DNA of 64,000 bases from Phaeobacter gallaeciensis (GTDB lineage: Bacteria; Pseudomonadota; Alphaproteobacteria; Rhodobacterales; Rhodobacteraceae), in contig NZ_CP015124.1 in assembly GCF_001678945.1 (NCBI RefSeq), forward strand, positions 434,001-498,000. The letters are read 5' to 3'. The notes under the pieces are model-generated. The model saw only the letters and a program-made list of their open reading frames with translations, did no database searches and was not told the DNA's origin. Positions within the stretch are counted from its first letter, which is position 1. Each line of letters begins with the position of its first letter. The translations under genes and the position numbers were made by a program. Shown piece by piece: positions 38,601 to 47,354 of this stretch.

Positions 38601-39514
38601 GCGCTCATCCCCATGCGTTTAAGAACAACCCGTTCGATCAGACCCAGAAGCGCCACCAGAAGCGCCGCAAGAATGGCCGCTGCGAACAGCGCCGACCAGA
38701 TCTGCACCGTCTGCCCATAGTAGCTGCCCGCCAGAAGCCGCGCGCCAAGGCCCGCAACCGCACCAGTCGGGAGTTCCCCGACGATGGCACCCACCAGCGA
38801 GGCAGCGATGCCGATCTTGAGCGAAGCAAAGAGATACGGCAGCGAGGACGGCAACCGGAGCTTCCAGAAGCCCTGCGATGTGCTCGCACTGTAGGTCTTC
38901 AACAGGTCGAGTTGCATGCTATCGGGGCTGCGCAAGCCCTTTACCATGCCAACAACGACCGGGAAGAAACTGAGATAGGCCGAGATGATCGCTTTTGGCA
39001 GGATCCCCTGAACGCCTATGGAATAAAGCACCACGATGATCATTGGTGCCAGAGCGATGATCGGAATGGTCTGGCTGACAATGGCCCAGGGCATCACCGA
39101 CATATCCATCACCTTAGAATGCACGATACCCACGGCCAGAAGGATCCCCAGGCCCGTGCCGATGGCAAAACCCAGCAGCGTCGCGGAGAGCGTCACCTGC
39201 CCGTGGTAGATCAGGCTGCGTTTCGAGGTGACCTTTTTCTGGACTGTGGTTTTCCACAGCTCTGCCGCGACCTGATGCGGCGCGGGCAGACGCGGGCGAT
39301 CCTGCGCCCAGGTGTCTCCAATGGCAAATGTGTTCTTCGCCACCAGCCCAAAGGTGCCCATATCGCGGCGTTCCTTGGCAGTCGCCGGAGTGATTTCGGC
39401 CCCTGCCCTCTCTGCCTGATCCAGAACGCCCTTGATGTTCATCGGAACGCAGGCGGCGTACCAGAAGGCAATGATGGCAGCGACAACGGTGAGAACGGCA
39501 AAAAAGCTCTTCAT
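38597..39514 (-). CDS. ABC transporter permease (pyrimidine/NMT1-type importer), first
   Basis: Membrane subunit, 305 residues. N-terminal helix followed by a hydrophilic periplasmic segment (about 25-95) and five core helices. EAA loop LLKTYSASTSQGFWKLRLPSSLPYLFASLKI matches the permease signature. Located between the ATPase and second permease genes; the N-terminal loop is longer than usual for this class. Confidence 0.9.
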   Translation of the reverse strand: MKSFFAVLTVVAAIIAFWYAACVPMNIKGVLDQAERAGAEITPATAKERRDMGTFGLVAKNTFAIGDTWAQDRPRLPAPHQVAAELWKTTVQKKVTSKRSLIYHGQVTLSATLLGFAIGTGLGILLAVGIVHSKVMDMSVMPWAIVSQTIPIIALAPMIIVVLYSIGVQGILPKAIISAYLSFFPVVVGMVKGLRSPDSMQLDLLKTYSASTSQGFWKLRLPSSLPYLFASLKIGIAASLVGAIVGELPTGAVAGLGARLLAGSYYGQTVQIWSALFAAAILAALLVALLGLIERVVLKRMGMSA

Positions 39515-39547
39515 GCCCTGCCCTCCCCATTCGGGATCAACGTGCGG

Positions 39548-40360
39548 TCATGCGTCATCGGAATGCCCCGCGCGCAGACCCTCACGCACCCGGTGCGCGA
39601 TGTCGATAAATTCCTGACTGTCACGAATATCGAGCGGCCGTTCCTTTGGCAGGGTGCTTTCGATCACATCGGTGATCCGGCCCGGACGCGGCGACATCAC
39701 CACGATCTTGGTGCTGAGGTACACCGCCTCGGGGATCGAGTGGGTGACAAAACCGATGGTCTTGTCCGTGCGCGCCCAAAGCTTCAGCAGCTGTTCGTTG
39801 AGGTGGTCGCGCACGATCTCATCCAGCGCGCCAAAGGGTTCGTCCATCAGCAGGATATCGGCATCAAAGGCCAGCGCCCGGGCGATACTGGCCCGCTGCT
39901 GCATCCCGCCGGACAATTGCCAGGGGTATTTGCCGCCAAAACCGGAAAGCTCCACCAATTCAAGGACCTGCGCGACGCGCTTGTCCTGCTCTTCCCTGGA
40001 GTATCCCATGATCTCAAGCGGCAGCTTGATGTTCTTGGCGATGGTGCGCCAGGGATAAAGACCCGCCGCCTGAAACACATAGCCATAGGCGCGTTTCTGG
40101 CGCGCCTCATCCGGGGTCATGCCGTTAACCGTGATGCTGCCACCGGTCGGGTGTTCCAGCGCCGCCATCACCCGCAGAAAGGTGGTCTTGCCGCAGCCCG
40201 AGGGGCCGATGAAGCTGACGAAATCTCCCTTGTTGATGGTGAGGTTTACATCCTTCAGCGCCTGCACCGGCCCGTCGTTGGTTTCAAACACCAGGTCCAG
40301 GTTGCGCGCTTCGACGACGGCCTGGGGGGATCCGGCCTGGGTAGTCGTTTCGTTGTTCAT
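39548..40360 (-). CDS. ABC transporter ATPase (pyrimidine/NMT1-type importer)
   Basis: ATP-binding subunit, 270 residues, of the SsuB/TauB class. Walker A GPSGCGKTTFLRV, signature LSGGMQQRASIARALA, Walker B ILLMDEPFGALDEI and H-loop FVTHSIPEAVYL are complete. It lies 68 bases after hydA in the same direction, so the transporter and catabolic genes are likely one transcript. Confidence 0.94.
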   Translation of the reverse strand: MNNETTTQAGSPQAVVEARNLDLVFETNDGPVQALKDVNLTINKGDFVSFIGPSGCGKTTFLRVMAALEHPTGGSITVNGMTPDEARQKRAYGYVFQAAGLYPWRTIAKNIKLPLEIMGYSREEQDKRVAQVLELVELSGFGGKYPWQLSGGMQQRASIARALAFDADILLMDEPFGALDEIVRDHLNEQLLKLWARTDKTIGFVTHSIPEAVYLSTKIVVMSPRPGRITDVIESTLPKERPLDIRDSQEFIDIAHRVREGLRAGHSDDA

Positions 40361-40428
40361 GTCGTTGCCTTAATAGGACGGGAGGCCGGGCCCCCATGTG
40401 CGGAGGCCCGTCTCCTGTTTGATAACAA

Positions 40429-41883
40429 TTACACGCCGGTTGCCGGAATACCGGACCGTTCGACCGGACGCGGCGCGGACAGCTCTTTCCAGGTCGACAG
40501 CGCCTTGTTGACGGTGGTGTTGGCCTCGCGCTCGACGAACTTGCCGTGGCCTTCCTGCGTGCGGATCTCCCCGTCGTAGACGGCGACATGGCCGCGCGTC
40601 AGGGTAAAGCGCGGCAGGCCTTTGACCTCTTTGCCTTCAAAGACGTTGTAGTCGATGGAGGACTGCTGTGTCTCGGCGCTGATGGTCTTGGTCTTGTTCG
40701 GGTCCAGAACCACCAGATCGGCATCGGCGCCCACCAGAACCGCACCTTTTTTCGGATAGCAATTCAGGATCTTGGCGATGTTGGTCGAGGTGACGGCCAC
40801 GAATTCATTCGGCGTCAGGCGGCCGGTTTCAACACCGTGGGTCCACAGCATCGGCATACGGTCTTCAAGGCCGCCGGTGCCATTCGGGATCTTGGTGAAA
40901 TCGCCAACGCCATAGCGTTTCTGCTCGGTCGAGAAGGCGCAGTGGTCGGTGGCCACCACCGACAGCGAGCCGGACTGAAGGCCCGCCCAGAGGCTGTCCT
41001 GATGCTTTTTGTTGCGGAACGGCGGCGACATCACCCGGCGGGCGGCGTGATCCCAGTCCTGGTTGAAATACTCGCTTTCATCCAGCGTCAGGTGCTGAAT
41101 CAGCGGCTCGCCCCAGACGCGTTTGCCCTGCATGCGGGCACGGCGGATGGCCTCGTGGCTGTCCTCGCAGGAGGTATGCACCACGTAAAGCGGCACACCG
41201 GCCATATCGGCGATCATGATGGCACGGTTGGTGGCCTCGCCCTCGACTTGCGGCGGGCGGGAATAAGCGTGCCCCTCTGGGCCGTTGTTGCCCTCGGCCA
41301 GCAGTTTGGCGCTCAGCTCGGCCACCACATCGCCGTTTTCAGCGTGCACCATGGCGATACCGCCCAGTTCCGACAGGCGCTGGAACGAGGAGTACAGCTC
41401 ATCATCGTTCACCATCAGCGCGCCTTTATAGGCCATGAAATGCTTGAAGGTGTTGATGCCGCGGGTTTCGATCACGGTCTTCATCTCGTCAAAGACCTGC
41501 TCGCCCCACCATGTCACGGCCATGTGGAAGGAATAGTCGCAGTTGGCGCGGGTCGATTTGTTGTCCCAGCGTTTCAGCGCATCCAGCAGGCTTTCGCCCG
41601 GGTTCGGCAGGGCAAAGTCGACAACCATGGTGGTGCCGCCCGCCAGACCTGCGCGGGTGCCGCTTTCGAAATCATCCGAGGAATAGGTCCCCATGAAAGG
41701 CATTTCCAGATGGGTGTGCGGGTCGATCCCGCCCGGCATCACGTAACAGCCGGTCGCGTCCAACTGCTCGTCACCCTTCAGATCGGGGCCGATTTCGGTG
41801 ATCACACCGTTTTCGATCAGCACGTCGGCCTTGTAGGTGAGGTCAGCCGTGACGATGGTCCCGTTCTTGATGACTTTACTCAT
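40429..41883 (-). CDS. hydA: Dihydropyrimidinase (D-hydantoinase)
   Basis: Amidohydrolase that opens dihydrouracil/dihydrothymine to N-carbamoyl-beta-amino acids; 484 residues. GGIDPHTHLEMPFMGTYSSDDF is the metal-binding HxH start, FKHFMAYKGALM contains the Lys carboxylated to bridge the metals, and MVHAENGD and YVVHTSC follow. ATDHCAF carries the final Asp. CAGGGAGTTAG precedes the ATG at 41883; the open frame extends 19 codons upstream but that is in the gap after the upstream gene. Confidence 0.95.
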   Translation of the reverse strand: MSKVIKNGTIVTADLTYKADVLIENGVITEIGPDLKGDEQLDATGCYVMPGGIDPHTHLEMPFMGTYSSDDFESGTRAGLAGGTTMVVDFALPNPGESLLDALKRWDNKSTRANCDYSFHMAVTWWGEQVFDEMKTVIETRGINTFKHFMAYKGALMVNDDELYSSFQRLSELGGIAMVHAENGDVVAELSAKLLAEGNNGPEGHAYSRPPQVEGEATNRAIMIADMAGVPLYVVHTSCEDSHEAIRRARMQGKRVWGEPLIQHLTLDESEYFNQDWDHAARRVMSPPFRNKKHQDSLWAGLQSGSLSVVATDHCAFSTEQKRYGVGDFTKIPNGTGGLEDRMPMLWTHGVETGRLTPNEFVAVTSTNIAKILNCYPKKGAVLVGADADLVVLDPNKTKTISAETQQSSIDYNVFEGKEVKGLPRFTLTRGHVAVYDGEIRTQEGHGKFVEREANTTVNKALSTWKELSAPRPVERSGIPATGV

Positions 41884-41918
41884 GGTTTCTAACTCCCTGT
41901 TATTTATATGTTCGATCC

Positions 41919-41938
41919 GTTTCAGACTGAACTGAAAC
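41919..41938. repeat. Inverted repeat GTTTCAG-N6-CTGAAAC
   Basis: Seven-base perfect arms overlap the end of the small ORF and lie 36 bases before hydA. No T-run; possibly an intercistronic mRNA stem. Confidence 0.45.
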
Positions 41939-42242
41939 AACCGATTGCATGTCCGTGTACGCCGATGTCGAGCGGGCCGAAAACAGATTCAACGCAAAGC
42001 GAGAAGTAGCCCGCCAGCGGCAGATATATCACCCGGTAGTCGCCATTCGGCTGGGTGACGGCCCAACAGTCCTGTGTCAGGCCGCCGGAAAAATTGACGG
42101 TGACCTCTTCCGGCTCGCACAGCGCGCTGCGAAAGGCGGCAAGGGTTTTAAAGCCCACGTTACTGGTGATCGGGAATTCGGCGACCTCCGTCTCGATCAG
42201 ATGTTTGATCCGATCGGGGATGGAGAGGTCGGCGCCGATCAC
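41922..42242 (-). CDS. Small hypothetical protein in the pyrimidine operon
   Basis: A 106-residue protein, starting at a GTG. I do not recognise it. It has IPDRIKHLIETEVAEFPITS, FGTLAAF-like VGFKTLAAFRSALCEPEEV and DYRVIYLPLAGYFSLCVESVFGPLDIGVHGHA. It reads like a soluble alpha/beta protein with normal codon use. It lies 58 bases after, and in the same frame as, the stop of the upstream hydrolase; no ATG is available, and the ribosome site is weak, so the start is uncertain. Could be a regulator or accessory protein of pyrimidine breakdown. Confidence 0.55.
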   Translation of the reverse strand: MIGADLSIPDRIKHLIETEVAEFPITSNVGFKTLAAFRSALCEPEEVTVNFSGGLTQDCWAVTQPNGDYRVIYLPLAGYFSLCVESVFGPLDIGVHGHAIGCFSSV

Positions 42243-42299
42243 CGTAGGACCATCCGCCGCAACAGCAGGGTCCGGAACATGGGCTTGAGGGTCACCGGA

Positions 42300-43550
42300 T
42301 TATTCCACGATCTCAGCGGTTTCGACCACGGCGTGGAACAGGACGTTTGCCCCTGCTTCGGCCCAGTCCTTGCTGATCTCTTCGGCTTCATTGTGGCTTA
42401 GCCCGTCGACACAGGGGCACATGACCATTGCGGTCGGTGCCACGCGGTTGATCCAGCAGGCATCATGGCCGGCGCCCGAGATAATGTCGAGGTGGGAATA
42501 GCCCAGCCGCTCGGCGGCGCTGCGCACTGCCGTCACGCAGGCATCATCGAATTTCACCGGGTCAAAGCCGCCGACTTTTTCGAACTCGATCTCAACGCCC
42601 ATGGCATCAGCGATTTCCTGTCCCTGCTCCCGCAGGCGCAGCTCCATGTCCTCGATCACCTCCAGCTCGGGGCTGCGGAAATCGACAGTGAAAACCACTT
42701 TGCCGGGGATCACGTTGCGCGAATTGGGGAAGACATCGATATGACCCGCTGCGCCAACCGCATGCGGCGCATGGGACCATGCGATTTCGTCCACCGCATC
42801 CAGCACCCGCGCCATGGCAAGGCCGGCATTGCGGCGCATCGGCATCGGGGTCGACCCGGTGTGCGCATCCTTGCCGGTGATCGTCACCTGCGTCCAGCTC
42901 AGCCCCTGCCCATGGGTGACAACGCCAATATCCTTGCCTTCGGCCTCAAGGATCGGGCCCTGTTCGATATGCAGCTCAAAGAAGGCGTGCATCTTGCGGG
43001 CACCAACTTCTTCGTCGCCGCGCCAGCCGATCCGCTTCAGCTCATCACCGAATTTCTTGCCTTCCGCGTCTTCGCGGTCATAGGCCCAGTCCTGTGTATG
43101 GATGCCGGCAAAAACCCCGGACGACAGCATCGCCGGGGCGTAACGGGTGCCTTCCTCATTGGTGAAATTGGTCACCACAATGGGGTGTTTTGTCTTGATA
43201 TTCATATCGTTGAGCGAGCGGATTAATTCGAGGCCGCCCAAAACACCAAGCACGCCGTCGTATTTGCCGCCCGTTGGCTGGGTATCAAGGTGCGAACCCA
43301 CATAGACCGGCAGCGCATCGGGATCAGTGCCTTCGCGGCGGGCAAACATATTGCCCATCTGGTCCAACCCCATGGTGCATCCGGCATCCTCGCACCATTT
43401 CTGGAACAAGGCGCGCCCTTCGGCATCTTCATCGGTCAGGGTCTGACGGTTGTTGCCGCCCGCAACGCCGGGGCCGATCTTGGCCATCTCCATCAGACTG
43501 TCCCACAGCCGATCGCCATTGATCTTCAGATTCTGTCCAAGCGACGTCAT
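42300..43550 (-). CDS. Zn-dependent amidohydrolase, N-carbamoyl-beta-alanine/allantoate type
   Basis: M20/AAC family hydrolase, 416 residues, that would remove the carbamoyl group from N-carbamoyl-beta-alanine in the third step of reductive pyrimidine breakdown. YVGSHLDTQPTGGKYDGVLGVL contains the metal-binding HxDT and the bridging Asp, FTNEEGTRYAP the general-base Glu, FFELHIEQGPILEAEG a metal His/Glu segment, and SGAGHDACWINR the final His. Next to hydA and preTA, so beta-ureidopropionase is more likely than allantoate amidohydrolase (inference). Confidence 0.9.
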   Translation of the reverse strand: MTSLGQNLKINGDRLWDSLMEMAKIGPGVAGGNNRQTLTDEDAEGRALFQKWCEDAGCTMGLDQMGNMFARREGTDPDALPVYVGSHLDTQPTGGKYDGVLGVLGGLELIRSLNDMNIKTKHPIVVTNFTNEEGTRYAPAMLSSGVFAGIHTQDWAYDREDAEGKKFGDELKRIGWRGDEEVGARKMHAFFELHIEQGPILEAEGKDIGVVTHGQGLSWTQVTITGKDAHTGSTPMPMRRNAGLAMARVLDAVDEIAWSHAPHAVGAAGHIDVFPNSRNVIPGKVVFTVDFRSPELEVIEDMELRLREQGQEIADAMGVEIEFEKVGGFDPVKFDDACVTAVRSAAERLGYSHLDIISGAGHDACWINRVAPTAMVMCPCVDGLSHNEAEEISKDWAEAGANVLFHAVVETAEIVE

Positions 43551-43618
43551 CGCAGCTTCCTTCCTGTTGGTCCCGTCTGTTTTGCGGGCTATTTTTGGCT
43601 TGGCGCCATTTTGGTGGC

Positions 43619-43636
43619 TTTGAAGCGTTGGTCAAA
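43619..43636. promoter_or_regulatory. Degenerate RutR-type half-palindrome
   Basis: TTTGAAGCGTTGGTCAAA: the right arm TGGTCAAA is perfect, the left matches five of eight. It lies 34 bases from the perfect operator at 43653 and may be a second site. Confidence 0.55.
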
Positions 43637-43652
43637 GTCTTTTCGGACCGGA

Positions 43653-43670
43653 TTTGACCAACTGGTCAAA
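43653..43670. promoter_or_regulatory. Perfect RutR-type operator
   Basis: TTTGACCAACTGGTCAAA is a perfect palindrome, exactly the known RutR consensus TTGACCA-N2-TGGTCAA with extra symmetric bases. It is in the 256-base divergent region between the hydrolase (minus) and the RutR-like gene (plus), so it probably controls both. Confidence 0.88.
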
Positions 43671-43806
43671 CTCAAGCTACCATGAGGGCGCAGTCAGTCA
43701 AGAAATTGCGTCACCAGGACTGGGAAAACACTTGGTTTACAGGTGAAATGTGTGAAATAGAGGCGTTCTTCCGACGCCCGGACACCCAAGGACAGAAAAC
43801 CCGCCA

Positions 43807-44421
43807 ATGCCCAAGGACAGATCCCCAACCCGCATTCAGAAAAAGAATCGCGCCGCCATCCTCGACGCCGCGCTTGAGGTGTTTTCCACCCATGGTTTCC
43901 GTGGCGCCACCGTGGATCAGATCGCGGGTGAGGCCGGGCTGTCGAAGCCAAATCTGCTGTACTATTTCCCGTCGAAAGAGGCGATTTTCACCGCGCTGCT
44001 CTCGGAACTTCTGGATACCTGGCTGGACCCCTTGCGGGAACTGGATCCCGAGGGTGAGCCGCTGGAGGAAATGCTGGCCTATGTGCAGCGCAAATTGCAG
44101 ATGAGCCAGGACTTCCCCCGCGAAAGCCGCCTGTTTGCCAACGAAATCGTGCAAGGCGCGCCGCGGATGCTGGAGGCGCTCTCGACCGATCTGAAACAGT
44201 TGGTCGAGGAAAAAGCTGCCGTGATCCAAGGCTGGATGGACGCGGGAAAACTGCAGCCCAGCCACCCCAAACATTTGATTTTTTCGATCTGGTCGCTGAC
44301 CCAGCACTATGCGGATTTCGACGTTCAGGTCCGCACCCTGATGGGAGAAGAAGATCCGTTCGAGGCAGCACCTGCGTTTCTGGACACCTTCTATCGACGC
44401 ATGCTGACGCCAACGGGTTAA
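43807..44421 (+). CDS. rutR: RutR-like TetR family regulator
   Basis: A 204-residue TetR repressor. HTH region AILDAALEVFSTHGFRGATVDQIAGEAGLSKPNLLYYFPSKEAIF at about 18-62; the C-terminal part LFANEIVQGAPRMLEAL and FSIWSLTQHYADFDVQV matches the RutR/YcdC group, which binds uracil and thymine. E. coli RutR controls pyrimidine use. The operators nearby fit its consensus. The symbol is assigned by similarity and context. Confidence 0.87.
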   Translation: MPKDRSPTRIQKKNRAAILDAALEVFSTHGFRGATVDQIAGEAGLSKPNLLYYFPSKEAIFTALLSELLDTWLDPLRELDPEGEPLEEMLAYVQRKLQMSQDFPRESRLFANEIVQGAPRMLEALSTDLKQLVEEKAAVIQGWMDAGKLQPSHPKHLIFSIWSLTQHYADFDVQVRTLMGEEDPFEAAPAFLDTFYRRMLTPTG

Positions 44422-44449
44422 ACCACGTCGCACCACCCGAAACAGCAAA

Positions 44450-44474
44450 AGGGGCGCCCGCACCGGGCGCCCCT
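44450..44474. terminator. Bidirectional terminator between rutR-like gene and preA
   Basis: AGGGGCGCCCG-CAC-CGGGCGCCCCT is a perfect 11-base stem, with CTTTATTTG after it on the plus strand and an A-run before it, which becomes a T-run for the minus-strand preA transcript. Confidence 0.9.
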
Positions 44475-44508
44475 CTTTATTTGTTATCAGATTGTTAAGG
44501 GCGAAAGC

Positions 44509-45813
44509 TCACTCAGCAGCCGTGGCCGAGGGGTTGTTCGGATGCGTCGTCCAGTTGGCGTATTGATCCGACACCACCTTGCCGGTGCGCAGATCGACCT
44601 GACCGGCGGGCACCTCTTCCATGGTGATGCAGCCTTCGACCGGGCAGACGTTGACACACAAGTTACAGGCGACGCATTCGTCATCTTTCACCGTGAATGT
44701 GCGGTCTTCGCTCATCTCGATGGCCTGGTGCGAGGTGTCTTCGCAGGCGGCAAAGCAGCGACCGCATTTGATGCAGTCATCCTGGCTGATCTTCGCCTTG
44801 GCGACATAGTTCAGATCCAGATACTGCCAGTCGGTCACGTTCGGAACCGCCATGCCGATGAAGTCCTGGGTCGAGGTGTAGCCCTTTTCGTCCATCCAGG
44901 TGGACAGGCCCGAGATCATCTCTTTCACCACGTTGAAGCCATAGGTCATCGCCGCGGTGCAGACCTGAACGTTGCCCGCGCCAAGCGCCATGAATTCAGC
45001 CGCATCTTTCCAGGTGGTGACGCCGCCGATGGCCGAGATCGGCAGGCCATGTGTCTGCGGGTCGCGGGCGATTTCCGCAACCATGTTCATGGCAATCGGC
45101 TTTACCGCCGGGCCGCAATAGCCACCGTGGGTACCCTTGCCGCCGATGGTCGGCTCGGGCGCCATGTTGTCGAGGTCAACCGAGACGATGGAATTGATGG
45201 TGTTGATCAGGCTCACCGCATCGCCGCCGCCTGCCTTGGCCGCGCGGGCCGGGAAGCGCACATCGGTGATGTTCGGCGTCAGCTTCACGATCACCGGCTT
45301 GGAATAGTATTTCTTGCACCATTCCGTGACCATCTGGATGTATTCCGGCACCTGCCCCACGGCAGAGCCCATGCCACGTTCGGCCATACCGTGAGGGCAG
45401 CCAAAGTTCAGTTCGATCCCGTCCGCGCCGGTGGCTTCGACCTTGGGCAGGATCGCCTGCCAGGCTTCTTCCTCGCAAGGCACCATGATGGAGACGATCA
45501 CCGCGCGGTCCGGATAGTCCTTCTTGACGCGGGTGATTTCCTCAAGGTTGGTCTCAAGGCTGCGGTCGGTGATCAGCTCAATGTTGTTGAGACCCAGCAG
45601 ACGCCGGTCCGCGCCCCAGATCGCGCCATAACGCGGCCCGTTGACGTTGACCACTGGCGGGCCTTCGGAGCCGAGGGTCTTCCAGACCACACCGCCCCAG
45701 CCAGCCTCAAAGGCGCGGCGGACGTTGTATTCCTTGTCGGTCGGCGGCGCCGAGGCCAGCCAGAACGGGTTCGGAGATTTGATCCCCAGAAATTCAGTTG
45801 TCAGATCAGCCAT
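44509..45813 (-). CDS. preA: NAD-dependent dihydropyrimidine dehydrogenase subunit PreA
   Basis: Catalytic FMN subunit reducing uracil and thymine to the dihydro forms, 434 residues. TIM barrel with LASAPPTDKEYNVRRAF, LNFGCPHGMAERGMG (active-site region with Cys) and SAIGGVTTWKDAAEF. C-terminal ferredoxin domain with CIKCGRCFAAC and CVACNLCVNVCPVEGC for two 4Fe-4S clusters. 54 bases after preT. Confidence 0.95.
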   Translation of the reverse strand: MADLTTEFLGIKSPNPFWLASAPPTDKEYNVRRAFEAGWGGVVWKTLGSEGPPVVNVNGPRYGAIWGADRRLLGLNNIELITDRSLETNLEEITRVKKDYPDRAVIVSIMVPCEEEAWQAILPKVEATGADGIELNFGCPHGMAERGMGSAVGQVPEYIQMVTEWCKKYYSKPVIVKLTPNITDVRFPARAAKAGGGDAVSLINTINSIVSVDLDNMAPEPTIGGKGTHGGYCGPAVKPIAMNMVAEIARDPQTHGLPISAIGGVTTWKDAAEFMALGAGNVQVCTAAMTYGFNVVKEMISGLSTWMDEKGYTSTQDFIGMAVPNVTDWQYLDLNYVAKAKISQDDCIKCGRCFAACEDTSHQAIEMSEDRTFTVKDDECVACNLCVNVCPVEGCITMEEVPAGQVDLRTGKVVSDQYANWTTHPNNPSATAAE

Positions 45814-45867
45814 TTATCTGTTCCTTTTCATGCTCGCCTGCTGTCCCTACCGGAACAGCGGGCTGGC

Positions 45868-47202
45868 TTAGCCCATCAGGCTGGAATGAATGTCCATTGC
45901 GGCATCGCGGCCCTCGGCCACGGCGGTCACGGTCAGGTCTTCGCCACCCGAGGCACAGTCGCCCCCGGCCCAGACACCTGCAACCGAGGTCCGCCCGGTT
46001 TCCGAGACCTTGATCTTGCCACCGTCGATTTCCAGCCCGTCGGGCTGTCCCTCAAGGGTCTGACCGATCGCCTTGTAGACCTGATCCGCTGCCAGGCGCA
46101 GGGTCTCGCCAGTGCCGGTTACGCGGCCATCCTTGACCTCTGTGTATTCCAGCTCAATCTCGGCTGCGGCGCCGTTGCCGTGGATCGCCTTGGGCATCAC
46201 GTTGAACATCAGCTTGACGCCCTTGGAGGCCGCCAGATCCTGTTCAAACCGGCTGGCGCCCATGGCATCACGGCCACGGCGATAGGCGATGGTGACGTTT
46301 TCGGCGCCCAGCAGTTTCGACTGCACAGCCGCATCGACCGCGGTCATGCCGCCGCCAATGACCACGACATTGCGACCGACAGGCAGCGTGGTCAGATCAT
46401 CAGCCTGACGCAGATCGGCGATGAAATCCACCGCATCGCGCACGCCATCCTTGTCTTCGCCTTCGCTGCGCAGCGCGTTGACGCCGCCAAGACCGATAGA
46501 CAGGAACACCGCGTCAAAGTCGCCTTTCAGCGCCTCAAGCGACAACTCCGACCCGAGCTTTTTGCCGTATTCCATTGAAATACCGCCGATCTGCAGCAGC
46601 CAGTCAACTTCGCGTGCGGCAAAATCATTGGTGGACTTGTAGGCGGCAATACCGAATTCGTTCAGACCGCCGGCCTTGTCCTTGCTGTCATAGACGGTGA
46701 CGTCGTGCCCGAGCATCGCCAGACGGTGCGCGGCCGACAGGCCCGCAGGACCGGCGCCGACAACCGCAACGCGCTTGCCCGTCGCCTCGGCGCGGGTGAA
46801 GGGATGCTCGCCCTTGGCCATAAGCGTATCGGTGGCATAGCGCTGCAGACGGCCGATCTCCACCGGCTTGCCTTCGGCGGTTTCGCGCACGCAGACCTCT
46901 TCGCACAGGGTCTCGGTCGGGCAGACGCGGGCGCACATGCCGCCAAGGATGTTCTGATCCAGAATGGTCTTTGCCGCAGATGTCGGATGTCCGGCCTGAA
47001 TTTCGCGGATGAACTGCGGAATATCGATCGAGGTCGGACAGGCCGTCATGCAGGGCGCGTCATAGCAGAAATAGCAACGATCCGCGGCAACGGCGGCTTC
47101 GTGCTGATCATAGGGGGCATGCAGATCCCCGAAATTCTCGGCGATCTCTGGGGCGGACAAACGTCCAGCCTGGATCCCGGATGCCTGATGGCTACTCGCC
47201 AT
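45868..47202 (-). CDS. preT: NAD-dependent dihydropyrimidine dehydrogenase subunit PreT
   Basis: Electron-input subunit, 444 residues, GltD-like. N-terminal Fe-S domain CYFCYDAPCMTACPTSID and MCARVCPTETLCEEVCVR, then FAD fold VAVVGAGPAGLSAAHRLAML and the NAD fold NVVVIGGGMTAVDAAVQ, ending AVWAGGDCASGGEDL. First gene of the preT-preA pair, with an operator-like palindrome 54 bases upstream. Confidence 0.95.
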   Translation of the reverse strand: MASSHQASGIQAGRLSAPEIAENFGDLHAPYDQHEAAVAADRCYFCYDAPCMTACPTSIDIPQFIREIQAGHPTSAAKTILDQNILGGMCARVCPTETLCEEVCVRETAEGKPVEIGRLQRYATDTLMAKGEHPFTRAEATGKRVAVVGAGPAGLSAAHRLAMLGHDVTVYDSKDKAGGLNEFGIAAYKSTNDFAAREVDWLLQIGGISMEYGKKLGSELSLEALKGDFDAVFLSIGLGGVNALRSEGEDKDGVRDAVDFIADLRQADDLTTLPVGRNVVVIGGGMTAVDAAVQSKLLGAENVTIAYRRGRDAMGASRFEQDLAASKGVKLMFNVMPKAIHGNGAAAEIELEYTEVKDGRVTGTGETLRLAADQVYKAIGQTLEGQPDGLEIDGGKIKVSETGRTSVAGVWAGGDCASGGEDLTVTAVAEGRDAAMDIHSSLMG

Positions 47203-47256
47203 TGGGTGTCTCCCTGACTGTTATTTTTCTGCAAGTCAGAGTGCCACAGTTTGTTT

Positions 47257-47274
47257 TTTTATCAACTGGTAAAA
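47257..47274. promoter_or_regulatory. RutR-like operator before preT
   Basis: TTTTATCAACTGGTAAAA is a palindrome with one arm mismatch, sharing the core CA-N2-TGGT with the RutR sites, but with A/T changes in the outer bases. Confidence 0.6.
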
Positions 47275-47354
47275 TTTTCGATGAGCCAAAAAATATCGGC
47301 CAATTCTGAGGAATGGCCGACATGCTGTTGATTTATATTACGAATGAGGCTTGC

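Noticed and set aside
44542-46578. 678-codon plus-strand frame opposite preA and preT
   Set aside because: Both preA and preT have complete catalytic motifs on the other strand.
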